Assembly: GCA_000403335.2 (NCBI GenBank)
Contig: KE159629.1
Location: 186,001 to 250,000, forward strand
Direction: 5' to 3'
DNA: 64,000 nt
From: Lachnospiraceae bacterium MD335
GTDB lineage: Bacteria > Bacillota > Clostridia > Lachnospirales > Lachnospiraceae
Below, piece by piece: positions 33,991-43,006 of this stretch (positions are counted from its first letter, which is position 1; every line of letters starts with the position of its first letter). The notes below the pieces were generated by a model, which made no database searches, was not told the origin of the DNA, and saw only the letters and a program-made list of their open reading frames with translations. The translations under genes and the position numbers were made by a program.

Positions 33991-34338
33991 ATGAACGAAA
34001 TTATTAGAGAAATCGAGAAGGAACAGCTGAAGGAGCATGTTGACAGCTTCAGAGTCGGCGATACGGTAAGAGTACACGGCAAGATTAAAGAGGGTAACCG
34101 TGAGAGAATACAGGTATTTGAAGGCACCGTGTTGAAAATTCAGGGCGGCAGCAACAGAGAGACCTTTACGGTGAGAAAGCTTTCAAACGGTGTCGGCGTA
34201 GAAAAGACTTGGCCGATGCACTCTCCAAACGTAGAGAAAGTGGAAGTGGTAAGATTAGGTAAGGTAAGACGTGCAAAATTGAACTACTTAAGACAACGTG
34301 TTGGTAAGCGGGCGAAGGTTAAGGAATTAGTAAAATAA
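33991..34338 (+). CDS. rplS: 50S ribosomal protein L19
   Basis: A 115-residue large-subunit protein at the 30S-50S interface. Typical sequence includes [32 protein letters not shown] and the end [21 protein letters not shown] strong AAGGAGG site precedes the ATG. It is separated from trmD by the BlaI/M56 cassette. Confidence 0.97.
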   Translation: MNEIIREIEKEQLKEHVDSFRVGDTVRVHGKIKEGNRERIQVFEGTVLKIQGGSNRETFTVRKLSNGVGVEKTWPMHSPNVEKVEVVRLGKVRRAKLNYLRQRVGKRAKVKELVK

Positions 34339-34353
34339 TGAATAGTTCATATG

Positions 34354-34382
34354 ACGGAGCTTGGAAACAGGCTCCGTTTTTA
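34354..34382 (+). terminator. Terminator after rplS
   Basis: ACGGAGC at 34354-34360 pairs with GCTCCGT at 34371-34377 followed by TTTT. Confidence 0.75.
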
Positions 34383-34422
34383 CAAATGCACGGACGGGAT
34401 ATACCGGAGAGAGGGTTTGCTC

Positions 34423-35004
34423 ATGGCAAGAAGAAAGGGACTGAGTTTTTATCAAAAGAAGAAAAAATTGAATGTCGTGATTATCCGGGAAATCATGAGT
34501 TGGATCTTTTGGATATTTGCGTCTATGCTTGTGGCTGTTGTGACGATGTTTTGTGTGGGTATGCGGACAAGCGTCATCGGTTCTTCTATGGAGCCGGGTC
34601 TTTATAACGGTCAGAAGATTTTTTTAAACAGAATTGTTTACGGTGTATCCTCTCCGAAGGAAGGGGACGTCGTGGTCTTTCTTCCCAACGGCAATGAAAA
34701 GTCGCACTATTACGTGAAACGCGTGGTAGGAGTACCGGGTGATACGCTTTACATAAAAAACGGAATTTTGTATGTGAACGGGGAAACCGTGGAAGCATAT
34801 TTTAATGACCGGATAGCGGAGCCGGGGATTTTGGCGGATGAGGTGACGCTTGGCGAGGACGAATACTTTGTGATTGGCGATAACTGCAATAACAGCGAGG
34901 ACAGCCGTTCGGCAAATATCGGAACGGTCAAGAAGGAATATATTATCGGGAAAGCATGGTTTAAAATGGCATCGGGGGATAGTGACATCGGATTTGTAGA
35001 GTAA
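34423..35004 (+). CDS. lepB: Signal peptidase I
   Basis: Membrane serine protease that removes signal peptides from exported proteins. A single N-terminal membrane helix (about 20-45) is followed by the catalytic serine S55 in GSSMEPG and the general-base lysine K99 in YYVKRVVGVPGD; the box GDNCNNSEDSR is also present. At 193 residues from the ATG at 34423 it has normal size. A second signal peptidase gene lies 0.9 kb downstream, with rbgA between them. Confidence 0.93.
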   Translation: MARRKGLSFYQKKKKLNVVIIREIMSWIFWIFASMLVAVVTMFCVGMRTSVIGSSMEPGLYNGQKIFLNRIVYGVSSPKEGDVVVFLPNGNEKSHYYVKRVVGVPGDTLYIKNGILYVNGETVEAYFNDRIAEPGILADEVTLGEDEYFVIGDNCNNSEDSRSANIGTVKKEYIIGKAWFKMASGDSDIGFVE

Positions 35005-35019
35005 AAAGGGAGGAGACAA

Positions 35020-35868
35020 ATGGCGAATTATCAATGGTATCCGGGGCATATGACGAAGGCAAAGCGCATGATGCAGGAGGATATAAAGCTGATAGACCTA
35101 ATCATTGAGCTGGTGGACGCGCGGATACCGCTTAGCAGCCGCAATCCGGATATTGATGAGCTGGGTAAAAATAAATCAAGGATTATTTTACTGAATAAGT
35201 CCGACTTGGCAGATACCAGGAAAAATAAGACGTGGATGGAGTATTTTTCGGACAGGGGATTTCATGTGCTTGAAATCAACGCGAAGACAGGCGCCGGCAT
35301 AAAGTCCATCCAGGGTGTGGTTCAGGAGGCATGTAAGGAAAAAATTGCGCGTGACAGGAAGCGCGGGATTATCAACCGACCGGTGCGCGCGATGGTGGCA
35401 GGCATTCCAAATGTCGGAAAATCCACCTTTATCAATTCCTTTGCGGGAAAAGCGTGTACAAAGACAGGCAATAAACCGGGCGTTACAAAGGGAAAGCAGT
35501 GGATTCGATTGAACAAAGGAATTGAGCTTTTAGACACACCGGGGATTTTATGGCCGAAGTTTGACGACCAGTCGGTAGGGCTTCGGCTTGCGATGATCGG
35601 TTCCATGAATGACGAGATTGTTCATTTGGATGAGCTTGCCTGTGAGCTGATTGATTTTTTGCGCGCAGAATATGCAGGAATGCTTGAGAACCGTTATGAA
35701 ATAGAGATAAACGATGAACAATCTGCATATGATGTCATAAAATCTGTCTGTATTAGTAAAAAATGCTTTCTAAAAGGAGAAGAACTTGATATAATGAAAT
35801 CATCAGCAATGATTGTTGATGATTTTAGAAATGGTAGAATAGGAAAAATTACATTGGAGATGCCGTAA
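35020..35868 (+). CDS. rbgA: Ribosome biogenesis GTPase RbgA (YlqF)
   Basis: Circularly permuted GTPase needed late in 50S assembly. The motif order is permuted: NKSD (G4) near residue 65 precedes GIPNVGKST (G1) near 127 and DTPGILWP (G3) near 173. The N-terminal QWYPGHMTKAKRMM is characteristic. It is 282 residues and complete. The rplS-lepB-rbgA-rnhB order is common in Firmicutes. Confidence 0.96.
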   Translation: MANYQWYPGHMTKAKRMMQEDIKLIDLIIELVDARIPLSSRNPDIDELGKNKSRIILLNKSDLADTRKNKTWMEYFSDRGFHVLEINAKTGAGIKSIQGVVQEACKEKIARDRKRGIINRPVRAMVAGIPNVGKSTFINSFAGKACTKTGNKPGVTKGKQWIRLNKGIELLDTPGILWPKFDDQSVGLRLAMIGSMNDEIVHLDELACELIDFLRAEYAGMLENRYEIEINDEQSAYDVIKSVCISKKCFLKGEELDIMKSSAMIVDDFRNGRIGKITLEMP

Positions 35869-35869
35869 A

Positions 35870-36439
35870 ATGGAAACAGGGGAAAAGAAGGAAAGTAAAA
35901 TAAAAAATATCATGAAAGAAGTGTTAAGTACCAGTATTTATCTATTGCTGGTGCTTTGTGCCGCATATCTGATTGTCACCTATGTAGGTCAGCGTACACA
36001 GGTGAGCGGGGGAAGCATGGAGAGTACGTTAAGCAATGAGGATCACCTGCTGGTGGATAAAATATCGTATCGGTTTACGGAGCCCGAACGGTTCGACATT
36101 ATTGTATTTCCGTTTCAGTACGATGAGGAAACCTATTACATAAAACGAATTATCGGTATGCCGGGCGAGACGGTAAAAATTGATGATGAGGGAAATATTT
36201 ACATTAATGATGAAATTTTAGAGGAAGGTTACGGCAGAGAGGTGATTGAAAATCCGGGTATTGCGGCGGAGCCCATTGTGCTTGGCGACGACGAGTATTT
36301 TGTTATGGGGGACAATCGGAACAACAGTTCTGACAGCAGGGACCCTTCCGTCGGTAATATTCACAGGGATGATATTATCGGACGGGCGTTTATCAGAATA
36401 TGGCCTTTGGCAAAATTTGGCATATTGAAGCATCAATAA
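35870..36439 (+). CDS. lepB: Signal peptidase I, second copy
   Basis: A 189-residue membrane signal peptidase with one N-terminal helix (about 19-40), catalytic S49 in SGGSMESTL and K92 in YYIKRIIGMPGE, plus GDNRNNSSDSRDPSVG. It begins one base after the rbgA stop, so it is translationally coupled. It differs clearly from the copy at 34.4 kb and has the canonical DNR-SDSR box, suggesting the two have different substrate preferences (inference). Confidence 0.95.
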   Translation: METGEKKESKIKNIMKEVLSTSIYLLLVLCAAYLIVTYVGQRTQVSGGSMESTLSNEDHLLVDKISYRFTEPERFDIIVFPFQYDEETYYIKRIIGMPGETVKIDDEGNIYINDEILEEGYGREVIENPGIAAEPIVLGDDEYFVMGDNRNNSSDSRDPSVGNIHRDDIIGRAFIRIWPLAKFGILKHQ

Positions 36440-36467
36440 GAAAACCATACATGGGAAAGGCGGCACG

Positions 36468-37232
36468 ATGGAGAAAAAAATAAGCGATATTAAAAACGAA
36501 TTGACGGCAGCAGACGAAAGTGCGCTGCCTGTTTTTGTGGAACGCTATGGAAATGACGAGAGAAGCGGCGTAAAGGCGCTTGTCACAAGGGCCAAAAAGC
36601 GCATAGAGGCATTGGAACAGGAAGTGCAGCGTATCGAAGTTATGCGGCAGTATGAGCGTGAATATGCGGCGTGCGGTTATATCTGCGGTATTGATGAGGC
36701 AGGACGGGGACCTCTTGCGGGACCTGTAGTGGCGGGAGCTGTTATTTTGCCTGCTGAATGTAAAATCCTGTATTTAAACGATTCCAAGCAGCTGAGCGCC
36801 AAAAAACGTGAGGAGCTTTACACGGTGATTATGCGTGAAGCGGTGGCGGTAGGCGTAGGCTGCGTTTCGCACGAGCGGATTGATGAAATTAATATTTTGC
36901 AGGCAACATATGAAGCAATGCGTGAAGCAATAAACAGGCTGGGGGTAAAGCCCGATCTATTATTAAACGATGCGGTGACGATACCGGAGGTTACAATCCG
37001 GCAGGTGCCGATTATCAAGGGAGACGCAAAGAGTATTTCAATTGCGGCAGCGAGCATTGTGGCAAAGGTTACAAGGGATCGGATGATGGTTGAGTACGAT
37101 AATCTTTATCCGGAGTATCATTTTGCCAAAAACAAAGGTTACGGCGCGGCAGAGCATACGGATGCGCTGAAAAAATACGGACCGTCGCCGATTCACCGCA
37201 AAAGCTTTATCGGAAACTTTGTGGACATCTAA
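36468..37232 (+). CDS. rnhB: Ribonuclease HII
   Basis: Removes RNA from RNA-DNA hybrids and single ribonucleotides from DNA. The catalytic start GIDEAGRGPLAGPVVAGAVIL carries the DE pair near residues 72-73, followed by NDSKQLS and LLNDAV, with the end KGYGAAEHTDALKKYGPSPIHR. A 65-residue helical N-terminal extension precedes the domain, as in Gram-positive RNase HII. Size is 254 residues. Confidence 0.96.
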   Translation: MEKKISDIKNELTAADESALPVFVERYGNDERSGVKALVTRAKKRIEALEQEVQRIEVMRQYEREYAACGYICGIDEAGRGPLAGPVVAGAVILPAECKILYLNDSKQLSAKKREELYTVIMREAVAVGVGCVSHERIDEINILQATYEAMREAINRLGVKPDLLLNDAVTIPEVTIRQVPIIKGDAKSISIAAASIVAKVTRDRMMVEYDNLYPEYHFAKNKGYGAAEHTDALKKYGPSPIHRKSFIGNFVDI

Positions 37233-37290
37233 GAAGCTTATGCTTTTCGCTGTCAGGAGTCTGCAGGCTATGTGAGAATGGAGGATATTT

Positions 37291-39126
37291 ATGGACAGTT
37301 ATTTATCAGGATTTTCGCGTGGTTATACGGGAAATATAGGGACAGGTCATGCAGGGAGTATGTCGGGGGCGGGTTCCGTGTCCGCGGCAGGCGGACAGAA
37401 TGTTGACGTGACACAGCTTAAAACAGGCGATACGTTTCAGGGAGAAATCACCTCGGTAAACGGGGAGGATGTGCAGATACAGCTTGCAAATGGTCAGTAT
37501 TTGGCGGCAAAGCTTGCGCGTGACGTGCAGGTTGCGTTGGGACAGGTGATGAATTTGCAGGTCCAGTCCAACAAGGATAACCGCGTGGTGCTAAAGCCCG
37601 TGTACGACGGCAATTCGCAGATGCTGCGTGTGGGAGAGGCGGCGCTTCGCGCGGCAAATATGGCGGTCAATGAAAAAAATCTGCAGCTTGTGGCTAAGCT
37701 GATTGAAAACGGCATGTCGATTGATAAAAACACGTTAATGACCTATAATCGACTGGCGCTGCAAAATTCGAATATTGATTTGTCAAATATTATTAAGCTG
37801 AATAAATTACAATTACCCGTGACGCAGGAGAATGCGCGGCAGCTGGAGAACTACCAAAATTTGGAGCACAAGATTTTGGACGGTGTAAAGAGTGCGGCGG
37901 ATGAACTGGTAAAGACATTTGAGAGCCTGCTTGGGGAGGGAACGCCGCTTTCAAATGTTCCTGCAGGTGCGCTGCAAAACGGGGCAAAGTTTATGGAACA
38001 GGCGCTTACGCTTTTGGGCGGTGAAAACGAGCCGGAGAGTGCGGCGGTAAAAACACAGCCGGGAGAAGCCGGGACTACAGCCGGTGCCGTAAACGGTGAG
38101 GCTTCAGAACAGGCAGGAACTATTTCTTCTGAAAAGACGGCGGATATGGGAAATGTTGCAATGCAGCAGGAAGGTGTTAAAATTATCCGCGGTGATATGC
38201 CGAAAGATGCGCAGGGTATTCCTTCCGATAAAATACAGGAGCAGCTACAGCAGGAAGGGCAAACGCAGACAACCAGTGCAGACAGCGCGCAAAAGAACGC
38301 GGAAGGTGAATCGTTCAAGGAGCTTTTGAACCTGATAAAAGGGGAGAAGTCTGAGAATGTGCCGGATAAGATTATACAGTATATGAGCAGCGGCAAAGCA
38401 CAGTTTAAGGATATAAGGCAGTTTTTGCTTGACACGGAGTTTGGGAAAAGTCTGACGCCGGAGCAAAAGGCGAAGATTTTCCATTCGGATCCGTTTAAAA
38501 GCTTGTTGAAGGACGGGTTGCAAAAGCAGTGGACGCTCACGCCGGAGGAGCTTTTTAAGGATGGAAAGGTTGAGGAATTTTATCAGAAGCTTCTGCGGGA
38601 ATCAAGCCAGCTGACGAAGCTGATGAATGAGGCAATGCAGTCCGGTGCGCAGTCGGCGAATGCGCCGCAGGCAAAGGCAATGGGAAATATTGCCGAGAAT
38701 GTGGAATTTATTAATCAAATGAACCAAATGTTAAATTATGTGCAGCTGCCGTTAAAGCTTGGCAATTCGCAGGCGCATGGAGATTTATACGTCTATACGA
38801 ACAAGAAGCATATGGCACGCGGAGACGGAATGCTGACAGCGTTTCTGCATTTGGATATGGATTATCTTGGTTCGCTTGATGTGAGTATTGCGTTACAGAC
38901 GCAAAAGGGACAGATTACAACGAAATTTTATCTTGATGAGGATTCGATTGCGCTTGTCGAGGAGCATATCGGAGAGTTGAGTGCGCGGCTTGAGAAAAAG
39001 GGCTACCGGTGCAAAAACATGATTTTGGAAAAGGATGAGGATAAAACCGTACTGGAGCATGTGGAGGAGCAGGTGGCGGCAGGCAGCGCTGTCATTGGTT
39101 ATCAGACGTTTGACACGAGAGCGTAA
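37291..39126 (+). CDS. FliK-like (flagellar hook-length control type) protein
   Basis: A 611-residue protein: a beta-rich N-terminal part (LKTGDTFQGEITSVNGEDVQ) like an OB or FliK-associated domain, a long low-complexity middle rich in A, E, Q and G, and a C-terminal domain (LGNSQAHGDLYVYTNKKHMA, then LDMDYLGSLDVSI) resembling the FliK C-domain that contacts the export gate. The next gene encodes an FlhB C-domain-like protein, its natural partner. No other flagellar gene is present in the window, so the pair may be remnants or have another export-related role. Confidence 0.7.
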   Translation: MDSYLSGFSRGYTGNIGTGHAGSMSGAGSVSAAGGQNVDVTQLKTGDTFQGEITSVNGEDVQIQLANGQYLAAKLARDVQVALGQVMNLQVQSNKDNRVVLKPVYDGNSQMLRVGEAALRAANMAVNEKNLQLVAKLIENGMSIDKNTLMTYNRLALQNSNIDLSNIIKLNKLQLPVTQENARQLENYQNLEHKILDGVKSAADELVKTFESLLGEGTPLSNVPAGALQNGAKFMEQALTLLGGENEPESAAVKTQPGEAGTTAGAVNGEASEQAGTISSEKTADMGNVAMQQEGVKIIRGDMPKDAQGIPSDKIQEQLQQEGQTQTTSADSAQKNAEGESFKELLNLIKGEKSENVPDKIIQYMSSGKAQFKDIRQFLLDTEFGKSLTPEQKAKIFHSDPFKSLLKDGLQKQWTLTPEELFKDGKVEEFYQKLLRESSQLTKLMNEAMQSGAQSANAPQAKAMGNIAENVEFINQMNQMLNYVQLPLKLGNSQAHGDLYVYTNKKHMARGDGMLTAFLHLDMDYLGSLDVSIALQTQKGQITTKFYLDEDSIALVEEHIGELSARLEKKGYRCKNMILEKDEDKTVLEHVEEQVAAGSAVIGYQTFDTRA

Positions 39127-39172
39127 TTGCAGATAGAAAGTGGATTTGTAGAAAATAGGAGTGGGACCTACA

Positions 39173-39478
39173 ATGGCTGAGAACAAAAATAAAAAAATCA
39201 AGCAGGCAGTGGCGCTTGAGTATGATCCGTCAGACAGTGCGCCGAAAGTGATTGCAATGGGACGCGGCGCACTTGCGGAGAAAATTATTGAGCAGGCAAA
39301 GCAGGCGGAAGTTCCGGTGCATAAGGATGATAAGCTTGCGGATACGCTGTCAAAGCTGCAGATTGGAGACATGATACCGCCGGAGCTGTATGAAGTGGTG
39401 GCGGAAATCCTTGTGTTTGTGGACGGCATGGATAAGATTAAGGCAAAGGTTGCGGCGCATCAAAACAACAAAAAATAG
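39173..39478 (+). CDS. FlhB C-terminal-domain-like protein
   Basis: A 101-residue soluble protein like the cytoplasmic part of FlhB/EscU export switches (KKIKQAVALEYDPSDSAPKV, then VPVHKDDKLADTLSKLQIGD). The NPTH autocleavage site of true FlhB is absent; this position reads around DPSDSAP. Such short FlhX proteins occur widely in Firmicutes next to FliK-like genes. The ATG at 39173 is preferred over the GTG at 39161. It sits 46 bases after the FliK-like gene. Confidence 0.85.
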   Translation: MAENKNKKIKQAVALEYDPSDSAPKVIAMGRGALAEKIIEQAKQAEVPVHKDDKLADTLSKLQIGDMIPPELYEVVAEILVFVDGMDKIKAKVAAHQNNKK

Positions 39479-39491
39479 TGCAGGAGTGTCT

Positions 39492-39848
39492 ATGAATACA
39501 AGAAAAAAGGGGATGGAATATGAGCGGGCGGCGGCAGGATATTTGCAGCGCTGCGGTGTGAGAATCTTGGAATACAATTACAGAAACCGCCGGGGAGAGA
39601 TTGATCTAATCGGAAAAGACGGTGAATATACCGTGTTTTTTGAAGTGAAATACCGCAAAGACGATAAGAAAGGCTCTCCGGCACAGGCGGTTCACTTTAC
39701 AAAGCAGAAAACAATCTGCAAAGTCGCCGATTATTACCGGATGATGCACGGCATGGGGGAATTTGCGGCGGTGCGCTATGATGTGGTGGCGATAGAGGGA
39801 GAGAACATTACGTGGTATAAAAACGCGTTTGTGCATATTTATACATAG
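39492..39848 (+). CDS. YraN family protein (UPF0102)
   Basis: A 118-residue predicted endonuclease-fold protein. The conserved motif RRGEIDLIGKDGEYTVFFEV contains the E-x-D pattern, with VKYRK following. It is commonly found near rnhB and rplS in bacteria, as here. The ATG at 39492 follows an AGGAG site; the longer frame upstream overlaps the previous gene in another frame and is not used. The cellular function is not settled. Confidence 0.93.
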   Translation: MNTRKKGMEYERAAAGYLQRCGVRILEYNYRNRRGEIDLIGKDGEYTVFFEVKYRKDDKKGSPAQAVHFTKQKTICKVADYYRMMHGMGEFAAVRYDVVAIEGENITWYKNAFVHIYT

Positions 39849-39873
39849 AATTGACAGAGGAGAATAAAACGCG

Positions 39874-40800
39874 ATGCAGGATATTGTCAGACAGGGAGAC
39901 CGGAATACATGCAGACTGGAATATGACAGGAATAACAGTGAACTGGCATATTTTACGTTTGCAAATATAGAGGAAACGGGGATTGTGGAGCATTGCTTTA
40001 CGACGAGAGCAGGCGGCGTAAGTACAGGGGATACTGCGTCTTTAAATCTCAGCTATTCCCGCGGGGATCAGACGCAAAACGTCGACGAAAATTTCAGAAG
40101 GGTTGCCGCGCATTTTGGAAAACAGCCAAACGACATTGTGTGTTCACAGCAGACACACACGACAAATGTGCGCAAGGTTACCGTTGCCGACAAGGGAAAA
40201 GGCGTTGTGCGCAAGCCGGATTATACGGATGTGGATGGGGTGATTACGAACGAAAGCGGCATTCTTCTTGCAACGTTTTTTGCGGACTGTGTGCCGCTGT
40301 TTATTGTTGACCCAATCAGTCACTCGATAGGCTTGTCGCATTCGGGTTGGCGTGGTACAGTGGGAAAGATGGGCAAAGTTACATTGGACCGAATGGCACA
40401 GGAGTATGGCACAAAGGCGGAAGACGTACAAGTAGCGATTGCGCCTTCGATTTGTCAAAGCTGTTATGAGGTGAGCGGGGATGTCGCATATGCGTTTGAT
40501 GGGGCTTTTCCAAAAAATGATGAGATGGCGCGCGAATATCTGCTGCGGTATCAGACAACACCTTCATCAGAGGATATTGCAAACTGTCTGTTTTACAAAA
40601 AGGAAAACGGAAAATATCAGTTAAACCTGTGGTATGCAAATTTCAGGGTCTTTCGGGATGCGGGCGTGCCGGATGAAAATATTGCGGTGACGGACGTATG
40701 CACCTGCTGCAATTCCCAATTGCTGTTCAGTCACCGGGCAAGCAGGGGCAGACGCGGAAATTTGGGTGCGTTTTTGATGCTGAAGGAAACAGGAGGGTGA
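39874..40800 (+). CDS. pgeF: PgeF/YlmD family multicopper-type purine nucleoside phosphorylase/polyphenol oxidase
   Basis: A 308-residue DUF152-family protein; relatives act on purine nucleosides with a metal site or as a polyphenol oxidase, and affect peptidoglycan amino-acid choice in E. coli. Metal-site motifs are SQQTHTTNV, ADCVPLFIVD and GLSHSGWRGTVG, with a late TCCNSQLLFSHRA segment. It is complete. The following ABC transporter begins six bases after its stop. Confidence 0.9.
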   Translation: MQDIVRQGDRNTCRLEYDRNNSELAYFTFANIEETGIVEHCFTTRAGGVSTGDTASLNLSYSRGDQTQNVDENFRRVAAHFGKQPNDIVCSQQTHTTNVRKVTVADKGKGVVRKPDYTDVDGVITNESGILLATFFADCVPLFIVDPISHSIGLSHSGWRGTVGKMGKVTLDRMAQEYGTKAEDVQVAIAPSICQSCYEVSGDVAYAFDGAFPKNDEMAREYLLRYQTTPSSEDIANCLFYKKENGKYQLNLWYANFRVFRDAGVPDENIAVTDVCTCCNSQLLFSHRASRGRRGNLGAFLMLKETGG

Positions 40801-40805
40801 CGGTT

Positions 40806-42611
40806 GTGAAAAATTTTGGACGAAAAATGGCTCCGCGAAAAAGTTTTGATACGGAAAACTGGTTTATTGAGAGTTACCGCAGGCATAAGGGACATCCGAT
40901 GAAGATTCTAATTTCGCTATATCGGGGGAATTATCACAAGTTTGTGCTGGCAGTGATTTACTTTTTTATTAAGCACGCCTGCGTGTGGGTGCTGCCGATT
41001 GTGACGGCAAATATTATCAATGACGTGACAAGTCAAAATCCGAATACGGTAAGAAATATTATTTTTTATACAGTGTTTGAGGGATTTTTGATTGCGATTA
41101 ACGTGCCGATGAATTATCTTTATACTTCATACAAGAGCCTTGCCACGCGCTATGTGGAGACGGGACTTCGCAAGGCATTGGTGCGAAAGCTGCAGCAGCT
41201 GTCGATTTCTTATCATGTGGAAACACAGTCGGGGCGGCTGCATTCAAAGATTATGCGAGACGTTGAGGCGGTGGAAACGCTCTCAACACAGATGTTTTTG
41301 AGTATTTTAAATATTGCGCTCAATATTGCGGTTGCGCTTGTCGTGACAGGGACGAAAAGCAAAACGGTACTTGTGTTTTTCGTCTTTGCCGCGCCCGTTG
41401 CGGCGGTGACAATGGTATCGTTCCGCAATGTCATGCGCAGGCGAAATACCGAGTTTCGTAAGGAGATGGAGGAAACCTCCGCGCGGATTATGGAAATGGT
41501 GCAGCTTGTGCCCGTGACAAGAGCGCATGCGCTTGAGAATAAGGAAGCGGACAAAATGAGCGCACAGCTTCTTACGGTAGCGGAAAAGGGCTATCGGTTA
41601 GATGTGGTGCAGGCGCTGTTTGGTTCGGTCGGATGGGCAATTTTTCAGCTTTTTCAGGTGGTATGTCTTGCTTTTACAGGGTATCTTGCAATCAGGGGCA
41701 GCATTCAGGTCGGGGACATTACGCTCTATCAAAGCTATTTTGCGACGGTCGTCAATCAGGTATCAGCGATTGTGACGCTCCTTCCGACGATTACAAAGGG
41801 GATTGAGTCGGTAAATTCAATCGGCGAGGTGCTTTTGTCGGAGGATGTGGAGCAGAATGAGGGGAAGGATGCGCTCACAGATGTGGAGGGCGTGTTTGAT
41901 TTCCAAAATGTGGGATTTCATTATAAAAACAGCGAAACCCGTGTGCTGCATGATTTGAATTTACATGTGGACAAGGGAGAAACCATTGCATTTGTCGGCG
42001 AATCGGGCGCGGGAAAGTCTACCATTTTAAATATGGTCATCGGCTTTCATATGGCGGAGAGCGGCGCGCTGCTTTTGGACGGGCATGACTTGCGCGGGAT
42101 TGATTTGCGGACGTACCGGAAGCATCTTGCGGTGGTGCCGCAGACGTCAATTCTCTTTTCAGGCACAATCAGGGAGAATATTACGTACGGCTGTGAAAAC
42201 GTGCGCAGCGAGGAGCTGATGGAGGTGGTAAAGGCGGCAAATCTGTCGGATTTGATAGAAAGTCTGCCAAACGGGCTGGATACGCAGGTGGGCGAACACG
42301 GCGGAAAGCTTTCGGGCGGGCAGAGACAGCGGATTGCGATTGCGCGGGCATTAATCCGAAACCCAAAGATTATCGTGCTGGATGAGGCAACCTCGGCGCT
42401 TGACAGCATTTCGGAGAAAATGATACAGGAGGCAATCAACAATTTGGTAAAGGGTCGGACAACCTTTATCGTGGCGCACAGGCTTTCAACAATCCGCGAA
42501 GCGGACAAGATTGCCGTGATTGCAAACGGAAACTGTGTGGAGTACGGCACGTACAATGAGCTTATGGAGCTAAAGGGCGAATTTTACCGTATGAAGGTGA
42601 TACAAAGCTAA
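40806..42611 (+). CDS. ABC exporter (fused permease and ATPase)
   Basis: A 601-residue half-transporter that would work as a dimer in the membrane. The N-terminal membrane domain carries about six helices (residues 40-310). The ATPase has Walker A GESGAGKST, signature LSGGQRQR, Walker B IIVLDEATSALD and switch THIS-type histidine VAHRLST. The GTG at 40806 with GGAGGG upstream is used as start; upstream in-frame codons overlap pgeF. The substrate, drug, peptide or lipid, cannot be told. Confidence 0.92.
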   Translation: MKNFGRKMAPRKSFDTENWFIESYRRHKGHPMKILISLYRGNYHKFVLAVIYFFIKHACVWVLPIVTANIINDVTSQNPNTVRNIIFYTVFEGFLIAINVPMNYLYTSYKSLATRYVETGLRKALVRKLQQLSISYHVETQSGRLHSKIMRDVEAVETLSTQMFLSILNIALNIAVALVVTGTKSKTVLVFFVFAAPVAAVTMVSFRNVMRRRNTEFRKEMEETSARIMEMVQLVPVTRAHALENKEADKMSAQLLTVAEKGYRLDVVQALFGSVGWAIFQLFQVVCLAFTGYLAIRGSIQVGDITLYQSYFATVVNQVSAIVTLLPTITKGIESVNSIGEVLLSEDVEQNEGKDALTDVEGVFDFQNVGFHYKNSETRVLHDLNLHVDKGETIAFVGESGAGKSTILNMVIGFHMAESGALLLDGHDLRGIDLRTYRKHLAVVPQTSILFSGTIRENITYGCENVRSEELMEVVKAANLSDLIESLPNGLDTQVGEHGGKLSGGQRQRIAIARALIRNPKIIVLDEATSALDSISEKMIQEAINNLVKGRTTFIVAHRLSTIREADKIAVIANGNCVEYGTYNELMELKGEFYRMKVIQS

Positions 42612-42660
42612 AGATTGAAAATTCCAGGTTTTAATCTTGCAGGCTGAGAAAGGAGCAGAA

Positions 42661-42903
42661 ATGAAAAAAGTATTGGCAGGTATGCTTGCGGCGGCTGGCG
42701 CGGTGATTTTTGGCATCGGCGTTACGTCCATGACAAAGAAAGCGGTTGCTGTTTCGGTGATTGGCGGGGCGGACGGACCGACTTCCGTATTTCTCGCAGG
42801 AAAAATCGGCGACGGTTTTTGGTGGGCGGTTACGATTGCGGGAGGCATGATCATCGGATTGGCGGTAACGCTGTTTGTGTTTTTAACGAGAAAGAAGAAA
42901 TAG
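42661..42903 (+). CDS. Mini-protein with the OadB signature GGADGPTS
   Basis: An 80-residue membrane protein with two helices (about 5-25 and 52-75) and, between them, SVIGGADGPTSVFLAGKIGD. This motif is the core of the beta subunit of sodium-pumping decarboxylases, which normally has about 370 residues and nine or more helices. No decarboxylase subunit is nearby. An AAAGGAG site lies before the ATG, and the protein has its own start and stop, so it appears to be a genuine small protein, not a broken gene end. Its role is unknown. Confidence 0.75.
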   Translation: MKKVLAGMLAAAGAVIFGIGVTSMTKKAVAVSVIGGADGPTSVFLAGKIGDGFWWAVTIAGGMIIGLAVTLFVFLTRKKK

Positions 42904-42915
42904 AAGAAGAGGTTA

Positions 42916-42981
42916 GTGTGAGAAGTACTTCTAATCACTCGCAGCAGAGGCTGCTTCGCGAAGAAGTACTAAGTCTCACAC
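42916..42981. other. Hairpin region between the mini-protein and thioesterase genes
   Basis: GTGTGAG near 42916 and CTCACAC ending 42981, together with AGTACTTC and GAAGTACT inside them, form a long imperfect stem around smaller stems (GCAGC with GCTGC). There is no T-tract. It may be an mRNA processing or stability structure. Confidence 0.45.
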
Positions 42982-43006
42982 AGGAGAAAGGAGCATGGTT
43001 GTATAA

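Noticed and set aside
37851-38540. A 229-codon antisense frame inside the FliK-like gene
   Set aside because: Serine/proline/cysteine-rich shadow of an alanine- and glutamate-rich coding strand, with no start signal.
42661-42903. Reading the GGADGPTS ORF as a truncated oadB pseudogene
   Set aside because: It has its own ribosome site, start, two complete helices and a stop, and no flanking oadB remains.
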